The notes below the pieces were generated by a model, which had not been told where the DNA came from, did no database searches, and saw only the letters and a program-made list of their open reading frames with translations. Positions 14,843 to 20,551 of a DNA stretch of 20,551 nucleotides are shown piece by piece (the stretch's first letter is position 1; each line of letters opens with the position of its first letter). The stretch comes from Spirochaetales bacterium (GTDB taxonomy: Bacteria > Spirochaetota > Spirochaetia > JAGLYY01), in the NCBI GenBank assembly GCA_023131935.1, contig JAGLYY010000487.1, positions 1-20,551 of the forward strand. The letters run 5' to 3'. Made by a program: the position numbers and the translations under genes.

Positions 14843-14854
14843 TTTGGAGGATTA

Positions 14855-16126
14855 ATGCTTTATTATTCCCATGGCTCAGCTCATCTGGATCTTTCCTCTG
14901 ACGATCTCAGGGCCGGATTGCGGGAGGTCTTTCAGAAGATAGGTCAGGTAAGCAGGGTCCTTGCAATCCCTCCTGATATTACCCGCTATCATTCCAGAGC
15001 CGGGGAACTAACTCGGATGGTCTGGGATTATTATGGGGATAAACTGACCGATATTCTTCCCGCCCTCGGAACACATAAACCGATGACTGAGGTAGAGATA
15101 GAAAAGATGTTTGGTTCTGTCCCCAGGCATCTTTTCAGGGTCCATAACTGGAGGAAGGACCTGACTACTCTGGGGATCGTTCCTGCCTCCTATGTCAATG
15201 AGGTCTCCGAAGGCGCTGTAAATTATCCCTGGCCGGCTGAAGTAAATCGACTTCTTGTGGAGGGTGGTCATGACCTGATCATCTCCATCGGTCAGGTTGT
15301 TCCTCATGAAGTGGTGGGGATGGCCAATCACAATAAAAATATCTTTATCGGCACGGGGGGCAGCGAAGGGATAAATAAGAGTCACTTCCAGGGAGCAGCC
15401 TATGGTATGGAACGGATAATGGGCCGGGCTGATACTCCTGTTCGAAGGGTCTTGAACTATGCATCCGATCATTTTGCCGGAAACCTGCCGCTTCTTTATG
15501 TTTTGACTGTAGTAGCTGCTGATGAAGATGGTAGGTTGAAAACCCGGGGGCTCTTTATCGGTGATGGTTATGAATGCTTTGAAAAGGCAGCAGAGCTCTC
15601 TCTGGAATTGAACTTCGCCCTTGTAGAAAAGCCCCTCGGGAAAGTGGTGGTTTACCTGGATCCTGAAGAGTTTAAAAGTACATGGCTCGGTAATAAAGCT
15701 ATTTATCGGACCAGAATGGCTGTTGCTGATGGTGGGGAACTGATCATTTTAGCACCGGGCCTCCGCGAATTCGGCGAGGATGAAGAGATCGACCGTCTCA
15801 TTCGGAAGTATGGATACTTCGGGACCGATCAGGTCCTTCTGCTCACAGAGAAAAATGAAGATCTTACGCGGAACTTGAGCGCCGCGGCGCATCTGATACA
15901 TGGATCAAGTGACGGAAGGTTTGAAATCACCTATTGTCCCGGCCGCCTGACCCGGGATGAGATCGAAGGTGCCGGGTTCAAATATGCTTCCATCGATGAC
16001 ATGGAGAAAAAATACAATCCACAGCTCCTTCGGGACGGCAGGAACACTCTTCCGGATGGAGAGGAGGTTTTTTTCATCTCTAATCCCGCGTTGGGACTGT
16101 GGGCCTGTAAAGAACGATTTTTTTAA
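14855..16126 (+). CDS. LarA-like nickel-pincer racemase/epimerase (DUF2088), probable aldonate C2-epimerase
   Basis: A 423-residue LarA homologue, close to the 424 of lactate racemase. DITR (41-44) and GTH (H74) match conserved LarA sites. H151, K161 and H177 keep exactly the spacing of LarA H174, K184 and H200, K184 being the lysine that tethers the nickel-pincer nucleotide. Motifs differ around the substrate pocket (VVPHEVVGMANHNKNIF instead of the lactate-racemase GGRK type), so lactate is unlikely. It is first in an operon with gnd and divergent from hexuronate genes. A D-mannonate/D-gluconate 2-epimerase role would join the two halves, and a LarA-family D-gluconate epimerase has been reported (from memory). 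Maturation genes larB/C/E are not in the window. RBS GGAGG. Family strong, substrate inferred. Confidence 0.75.
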   Translation: MLYYSHGSAHLDLSSDDLRAGLREVFQKIGQVSRVLAIPPDITRYHSRAGELTRMVWDYYGDKLTDILPALGTHKPMTEVEIEKMFGSVPRHLFRVHNWRKDLTTLGIVPASYVNEVSEGAVNYPWPAEVNRLLVEGGHDLIISIGQVVPHEVVGMANHNKNIFIGTGGSEGINKSHFQGAAYGMERIMGRADTPVRRVLNYASDHFAGNLPLLYVLTVVAADEDGRLKTRGLFIGDGYECFEKAAELSLELNFALVEKPLGKVVVYLDPEEFKSTWLGNKAIYRTRMAVADGGELIILAPGLREFGEDEEIDRLIRKYGYFGTDQVLLLTEKNEDLTRNLSAAAHLIHGSSDGRFEITYCPGRLTRDEIEGAGFKYASIDDMEKKYNPQLLRDGRNTLPDGEEVFFISNPALGLWACKERFF

Positions 16127-16142
16127 GGAACGGGAGTAAATT

Positions 16143-17600
16143 ATGGATAATAAAGCAGATATCGGGTTGATAGGTCTTGCCGTTATGGGGCAGAACCTGG
16201 TTTTAAATATGAACGACCGTGGTTACACCGTTGCGGTTTTTAACCGAACGGTGAGCAAGGTAGACGATTTTCTTAAAGGCGCCGCGGAGGGGAGAGATAC
16301 TATCATTGGGACGCATAGCATCGAAGAATTTATCAGTAAGTTGAAAAGACCCCGTAAAATTATGCTGATGGTGAAAGCCGGCCCTGTTGTAGACAAGTTT
16401 ATCGATACGTTGCTCCCTCATCTGGAGGAAGGTGATCTCATTATCGATGGAGGAAATTCTCACTTCCCCGATTCAACCAGGCGTACAAAAGAACTCGGGG
16501 GGAAAGGGTTCCTGTTTATCGGCACCGGAGTATCCGGGGGTGAAGAGGGAGCTCGAAAGGGACCCTCTATTATGCCCGGTGGAAATCCCGCGGCCTGGCC
16601 TCTTATCAAAAATATCTTTCAGGATATCTCCGCGAAAACTGACAGTGGAGAAGCCTGCTGTGACTGGGTTGGAGAAGATGGAGCAGGCCATTATGTAAAA
16701 ATGGTTCATAACGGAATTGAATACGGAGATATGCAGCTAATCACTGAAGCTTATCATCTTATGAAGGTGGGTCTTGAGCTTTCAAACGATGAAATGCATG
16801 AAGTTTTTGCCAGGTGGAATGAAGGTGAACTTGATTCATATCTCATCGAAATAACCAGGGATATCATGGCCTTCAGGGATGAAGATGGAGAACCGCTGGT
16901 TGAGAAAATCCTTGATACTGCCGGACAGAAGGGAACAGGGAAATGGACCGGCATCAGTGCCCTGGAACTTGGTATGCCGGTGACATTGATTGGTGAAGCG
17001 GTATTTTCCCGCTGCCTTTCAGCTTTGAAGGAAGAGAGGGTGAAAGCCGCCGGGATTCTAAAAGGACCGGATGTCGTTTTTGAGGGAGACAGAAAAGGTT
17101 TTCTGGCCGATCTCGAAAAGGCGCTTCTTGCGTCAAAGATCGTTTCCTATGCCCAGGGGTTCATGCTGATGGGGGAAGCCGCCAAAGAATACGGATGGAA
17201 TCTGAATTATGGCAGGATAGCTCTGATGTGGAGAGGGGGCTGCATTATCCGGAGTGCTTTCCTAGGGAAAATAAAGGAAGCTTTTGATAAAAATCCTGAA
17301 CTTGATAATCTCCTGCTGGATGAATATTTTAAATCAATCATGAAATCTGCCCAGAGCTCCTGGCGCAGGGTTGTATCCCGGGCTGTTGAACTGGGTATTC
17401 CAGTACCGGCCATCTCTACGGCTCTCTCCTTTTTTGATGCCTATCGCAGTGAGAGACTTCCGGCAAACCTGCTGCAGGCCCAGCGGGATTACTTCGGTGC
17501 TCATACCTATGAGCGCGTTGACCGGCCGAGGGGAGAGTTTTTTCATACAAACTGGACAGGTACCGGCGGAGATGTCTCTTCCTCTACCTACAACGTATAA
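16143..17600 (+). CDS. gnd: 6-phosphogluconate dehydrogenase (decarboxylating)
   Basis: 485 residues, the normal long-form length. It has the NADP-binding GLAVMG (11-16) with NRT (34-36) as in NADP+ enzymes, GTGVSGGEEGA (127-137), catalytic K186 and E193 in GHYVKMVHNGIEYGDMQ, and the flexible C-terminal tail HTNWTGTGGDVSSSTYN. It oxidises 6-phosphogluconate to ribulose-5-phosphate and CO2. It starts 16 bp after the LarA-like gene with GGGAG upstream, so the two are co-transcribed. Placement suggests 6-phosphogluconate made from gluconate or mannonate rather than only from glucose-6-phosphate. No gluconokinase or zwf is visible here. Confidence 0.95.
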   Translation: MDNKADIGLIGLAVMGQNLVLNMNDRGYTVAVFNRTVSKVDDFLKGAAEGRDTIIGTHSIEEFISKLKRPRKIMLMVKAGPVVDKFIDTLLPHLEEGDLIIDGGNSHFPDSTRRTKELGGKGFLFIGTGVSGGEEGARKGPSIMPGGNPAAWPLIKNIFQDISAKTDSGEACCDWVGEDGAGHYVKMVHNGIEYGDMQLITEAYHLMKVGLELSNDEMHEVFARWNEGELDSYLIEITRDIMAFRDEDGEPLVEKILDTAGQKGTGKWTGISALELGMPVTLIGEAVFSRCLSALKEERVKAAGILKGPDVVFEGDRKGFLADLEKALLASKIVSYAQGFMLMGEAAKEYGWNLNYGRIALMWRGGCIIRSAFLGKIKEAFDKNPELDNLLLDEYFKSIMKSAQSSWRRVVSRAVELGIPVPAISTALSFFDAYRSERLPANLLQAQRDYFGAHTYERVDRPRGEFFHTNWTGTGGDVSSSTYNV

Positions 17601-17636
17601 TAATGGCTGGTTTAAGCTTGAAGGAGATATTCAATT

Positions 17637-18389
17637 ATGCCTGCTAATCCCCGCCACGATCAGATTATCACCCTTATCCGGAAACTCAGGAAGGTGTCGG
17701 TACATGATCTGACAGAGCGGATGGGTGTCTCCCGGGTAACTATCCGAAAAGATCTCTCCTTTCTGGAAGAGAAGGGAATACTCATCCGGACTCATGGCGG
17801 CGCGATGCTGGCCGAAAACCAGCAGAAGGATAAACAGTTTTACATAAGGGGTGAAACCGTGATTCAAGAGAAAACCGGAATTGCCTGTAAAGCCAGAGAT
17901 ATGGTTTTAGAAGGGGATACTATTTTTCTTGATGCAGGCAGCACTACCGCGGTACTGGCGCGGGAACTGCGGGGAAAGAACATCAGGGTAATTACCAACA
18001 GTCTGGATATTATGAACATTCTGGCAGGAGAGCCTGACATAACTCTTATTTCTCTCGGTGGTAATTTCCGCATGGAAGCGGGATCCTTTATCGGTCCTCT
18101 GGCGGAGAATACTGTAAGACAGTTTCGAATAGATATTGCCTTTCTTGGCGCGAGTGCTTTTTCCAGTGACGGTACTTTCGCGTCACATAATATCATTGAA
18201 AGCCAGTTGAAAAGTACGGTGCTGAAAAATTCCAGGCGGAAAGTGATTCTTTCCGATAGCAGCAAATTCGGAAAAGATGCCTTTTCTATCTTTGCCGGTC
18301 CAAAGGATATCGACATCCTGATTACAGATTTAGTTTTCAAAGGAAAAGAAGGGTTTCTATCATTGGGGATAGAGGTAATAACAGCATAA
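17637..18389 (+). CDS. DeoR/GlpR-family transcriptional repressor
   Basis: A 250-residue protein with an N-terminal DeoR winged helix (residues ~5-57: VSVHDLTERMGVSRVTIRKD, then GILIRTHGGA) and a sugar-phosphate-sensing isomerase-like domain (FLDAGSTTAVLAREL, VITNSL, LGGNFRMEAGSF, DIAFLGASAF, ILSDSSKFG). Such repressors respond to phosphorylated sugar intermediates. It follows gnd by 36 bp with AAGGAG upstream and is the last gene of the operon. It is the natural candidate to bind the symmetrical sites between the two divergent promoters, with 6-phosphogluconate or a pentose or hexose phosphate as possible inducer. Family secure; target and ligand inferred. Confidence 0.88.
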   Translation: MPANPRHDQIITLIRKLRKVSVHDLTERMGVSRVTIRKDLSFLEEKGILIRTHGGAMLAENQQKDKQFYIRGETVIQEKTGIACKARDMVLEGDTIFLDAGSTTAVLARELRGKNIRVITNSLDIMNILAGEPDITLISLGGNFRMEAGSFIGPLAENTVRQFRIDIAFLGASAFSSDGTFASHNIIESQLKSTVLKNSRRKVILSDSSKFGKDAFSIFAGPKDIDILITDLVFKGKEGFLSLGIEVITA

Positions 18390-18390
18390 C

Positions 18391-18617
18391 TATTCAGGTT
18401 GTTTAGGCTGTAGGCTAAAGGCTATTAGTTTTTGCGCATTGATCGAAGCAGCGCCCCCAAAACCTTTTCTGTCTCCACAATTTTTGATTCACAGCCGGAA
18501 ATGTCATATTTGAGAGGTCAACTTATTCAGGGTGTTTAAACTAAAGGCTGTAAGCTACTCTTCTCATTTGGGAAGTCTATCCTACCTAACAGCCTATAGC
18601 CTATCCACCTACAGCCT
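18391..18617. repeat. Intergenic repeat element with GGCTGTAGG ends, running into proS
   Basis: GGCTGTAGGCTAAAGGCTAT (18406-18425) faces the reverse complement of 18596-18616, which reads GGCTGTAGG, five differing bases, AGGCTAT. TATTCAGG(T/G)TGTTTA occurs directly repeated at 18391-18405 and 18524-18538, and AAAGGCTGTAAGC at 18543-18555 is a further related unit. The right end overlaps the last codons and stop of proS. It separates deoR from the convergent proS and has no T-run typical of a terminator. Confidence 0.6.
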
Positions 18618-20322
18618 TCATACTATCGAGGATAATTATTATCTCCTCTGGAATTTTATCGAAAGGGAGAAACTTCTTTTCCCTTGTTCTCCGTAAAACT
18701 ACCTCTATACCCCCCTCTTTGAAGGTTCGATTTCCAAGGGTAAGACGAACAGGCAAGCCAATAAGATCCGCATCGTTAAATTTCACACCAGCGGATTCCT
18801 TCCGGTCATCGAAGAGCACTTCAATTCCCGCTGCCGTCAGATTATTGTAGATTTCTTCTGCTTTTTCCCGGTCCGTAAGCAGGTTAACCAGGTGAACTTG
18901 CCAGGGAGCGACTGATGGAGGAAGGGTGAGCCCCTTTTCATCATGGTACTCTTCGGCAAGGCAGGCAAGAAGTCTCCCAATTCCGATACCATATGAACCC
19001 ATAACAACCGGTTTCTTTTTCCCCTGATGGTCCTGATAGAAACATCCCATTGCTTCGGTATAACGGGTTCCAAGTTGAAAGATATGGCCTACTTCAACGC
19101 CCCTTTTTTCTGTCAGTGGGTTTCCGCATTTTGAGCAGGAGAGTCCCGCGGCGGCTGAGGCGATATCCGCAACTTTTCCGGTAAAGTCCCTGGGGGTATT
19201 GGTATTGAGGTAGTGATAACCCGGTTTATTTGCTCCAGCTACAAGGTTGCCCGATCCGTTTACACTCTCATCGATGATCACCCTGCAGTTTCGGGCACCG
19301 ATGGGTGATCCATATCCCGGTTCCATTCCACAAGCTCGAATCTCATCTTCTGTCGCGGCTTGCAGCTCAACCGCGACGGAAACTTTTCGCAGCTTGGCAG
19401 GTTCAACCTCCAGGTCTCCTCTGATAACCGCAACGATAAGTTCCTGGCAGTTTTTTTCTTTTTCAACGAAAGTCCCTGTCTGGAATACCGCCTTCGCCGT
19501 TTTACGGGGGGGAATATTGAGAAAATGACAAAGATCCTCGATGGTCGTTGTCCCGGGGGTTTTTACAAGCTCCAGGTTTAATGGTTCTTCGGGAAATTGT
19601 TCTTTACGGTGGACCGCTGCCTCCCTGTTAGAAATGTATCCACAATCCTTACAGGTTATGATAGTGTCCTCCCCAACCTGGGAGAAGTACATGAACTCAT
19701 GGGCCTTGCCCCCTCCCATTATTCCGGAATCAGACAAAACCGTCTCTACCGGTAACCCGCACCGTTTGAAAAGGCGATGATAGGCTTCATAATGGGCATT
19801 ATATTGCTGTTCGAGTCCTCTGAAATCTTTGTCGAAACTGTAGCTGTCTTTCATCACAAATTCCCGCACCCGGAGCAGACCGCCCCTTGGGCGGGGGTCA
19901 TCCCGCCACTTTGTTTGAAACTGGAATACGAGCCCGGGCAGTTGTTTGTAAGAGGAAATCTGATTTTGAAGCATGTGGGTAACCGCTTCTTCGTGTGTCA
20001 TCGCAAGAACCATGTCCCGGTCATTGCGATCCTGAAATCGCCCCATTTCACGGTCGATACTGAACCAACGGCCTGTTTCTTTCCAGATTTCCGCGGGGTT
20101 GACTACGGGCATTCTGATTTCAAGGCCGCCTATTTGTTCCATTTCCTCACGGATGATTTGCTCAATTTTTTGTAAGGAACGGAAAGAGAGGGGCAGGGAG
20201 GTGAAAATACCGGACGCGAGCTGCTGAATATACCCAGCACGGAGGAGAAACTCATAACCCGCGTTTTCACTGCCCGCGGGGCGTTCCCGCAGGGTTCGGG
20301 TGAATAATCTACTCATTCTCAT
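18601..20322 (-). CDS. proS: Prolyl-tRNA synthetase, bacterial type with editing insertion
   Basis: 573 residues, the normal length of bacterial ProRS. Class II motifs are clear: motif 1 near residues 60-80, motif 2 RDDPRPRGGLLRVREFVMKD with THEEAVT before it, and motif 3 GSYGIGIGRLL. Between motifs 2 and 3 lies the ~180-residue YbaK-like editing insertion (about 225-405), with a CxxC...CxxC-like pair (CKDC, CSKC) around it. The C-terminal anticodon-binding domain is present (LFDDRKESAGVKFNDADLIG). It charges tRNA-Pro and clears Ala-tRNA-Pro. The ATG at 20322 has GAGGG upstream; the ATG at 20316 is possible. The last residues KAVGG and the stop lie within an intergenic repeat. Confidence 0.95.
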   Translation of the reverse strand: MRMSRLFTRTLRERPAGSENAGYEFLLRAGYIQQLASGIFTSLPLSFRSLQKIEQIIREEMEQIGGLEIRMPVVNPAEIWKETGRWFSIDREMGRFQDRNDRDMVLAMTHEEAVTHMLQNQISSYKQLPGLVFQFQTKWRDDPRPRGGLLRVREFVMKDSYSFDKDFRGLEQQYNAHYEAYHRLFKRCGLPVETVLSDSGIMGGGKAHEFMYFSQVGEDTIITCKDCGYISNREAAVHRKEQFPEEPLNLELVKTPGTTTIEDLCHFLNIPPRKTAKAVFQTGTFVEKEKNCQELIVAVIRGDLEVEPAKLRKVSVAVELQAATEDEIRACGMEPGYGSPIGARNCRVIIDESVNGSGNLVAGANKPGYHYLNTNTPRDFTGKVADIASAAAGLSCSKCGNPLTEKRGVEVGHIFQLGTRYTEAMGCFYQDHQGKKKPVVMGSYGIGIGRLLACLAEEYHDEKGLTLPPSVAPWQVHLVNLLTDREKAEEIYNNLTAAGIEVLFDDRKESAGVKFNDADLIGLPVRLTLGNRTFKEGGIEVVLRRTREKKFLPFDKIPEEIIIILDSMKAVGG

Positions 20323-20346
20323 TTGCTTCCCTCATTTGGCAGCCGA

Positions 20347-20384
20347 AAAAAAGCCCCGCTTCGTCACTGGAGCGGGGCTTTTTT
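20347..20384. terminator. Strong bidirectional terminator-like hairpin upstream of proS
   Basis: AAAAAAGCCCCGCT (20347-20360) and AGCGGGGCTTTTTT (20371-20384) form a perfect 14-bp stem with a 10-base loop, with A- and T-tracts that suit termination on either strand. It starts 25 bp before the proS ATG, so it either ends a transcript arriving from beyond the right edge or acts in the proS leader. Confidence 0.8.
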
Positions 20385-20551
20385 CATTCAGGCCGTTTCT
20401 TGTTACAGATACGTTGCCTGAAAACCGGTTCCCCCACTGGGCTGGATCGGAGGCGCTGGTACCGGTGCAACAAGCCGCGTAATCATCAAATGAAAATGTA
20501 ACAGGTGAAAGTGCGACTGTCAAGTTGAGTAGAGCAATTCTCATTTTGACA
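20385..20551. other. Right edge, no supported gene
   Basis: A 70-codon minus-strand frame here (ATG at 20544) runs through both arms of the terminator hairpin and has no convincing RBS, so I do not call it. The last bases share a 17-bp sequence with 11058-11074. Confidence 0.4.

Noticed and set aside
20332..20544. 70-codon minus-strand ORF before proS
   Set aside because: It passes through both arms of a strong terminator hairpin and has no recognisable RBS or family.

Overview
The window reads as a chromosomal segment of a free-living, probably anaerobic, sugar-fermenting Gram-negative-type bacterium. A carbohydrate-degrading spirochaete is my best guess, at moderate-to-low confidence. The reasons are a PPi-type phosphofructokinase, a lipoprotein peptidase and two exported proteins of the kind seen in such genomes, and a UxaE-type hexuronate locus. 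No rRNA, tRNA, CRISPR array or intact insertion sequence was seen.

Bases 1-4450 form a decayed accessory island. It opens with the 3' end of a zinc-ribbon protein, then a run of gene scraps. One is an unidentified protein-like fragment. One is the tail of a probable DNA methyltransferase with an in-frame TAG. One is the catalytic C-terminus of a tyrosine recombinase with a frameshift just before its tyrosine. Next, with its own promoter, comes a compact three-gene operon: a small HTH regulator, a PD-(D/E)XK protein that looks like a large restriction endonuclease with the whole helicase core deleted in frame, and an AlbA_2/HATPase protein. About 500 bp of repeat-rich non-coding DNA closes the island.

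Bases 4450-10900 are housekeeping and envelope genes. A minus-strand run encodes a CsgG/FlgO-like protein with three pre-peptidase-C-like repeats, the ABC-F protein EttA and an exported protein with an Lsm-like segment. A FlK-like thioesterase lies on the plus strand with a dyad in its promoter region. An M1-family lipoprotein peptidase lies on the minus strand.

Bases 11160-18390 form a divergent sugar-acid locus and are the main point of interest. Leftward run pfp, an SDR oxidoreductase (probable fructuronate reductase) and uxaE (tagaturonate epimerase). Rightward run a LarA-type nickel-pincer racemase/epimerase homologue, gnd and a DeoR-type repressor. The set suggests a route tagaturonate -> fructuronate -> mannonate -> (C2 epimerisation by the LarA homologue) -> gluconate -> 6-phosphogluconate -> ribulose-5-phosphate, with PPi-PFK serving the pentose-phosphate outflow. 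The kinase is not in the window. The divergent region holds two sigma70-like promoters whose -35 boxes lie in matching arms of a 14-nt inverted repeat, a leader palindrome, and a MITE-like element with 17-bp terminal inverted repeats and 10-bp direct repeats.

Bases 18390-20551 hold an intergenic repeat that runs into the 3' end of proS and supplies its stop codon, then proS on the minus strand, and a strong terminator-like hairpin upstream of it.
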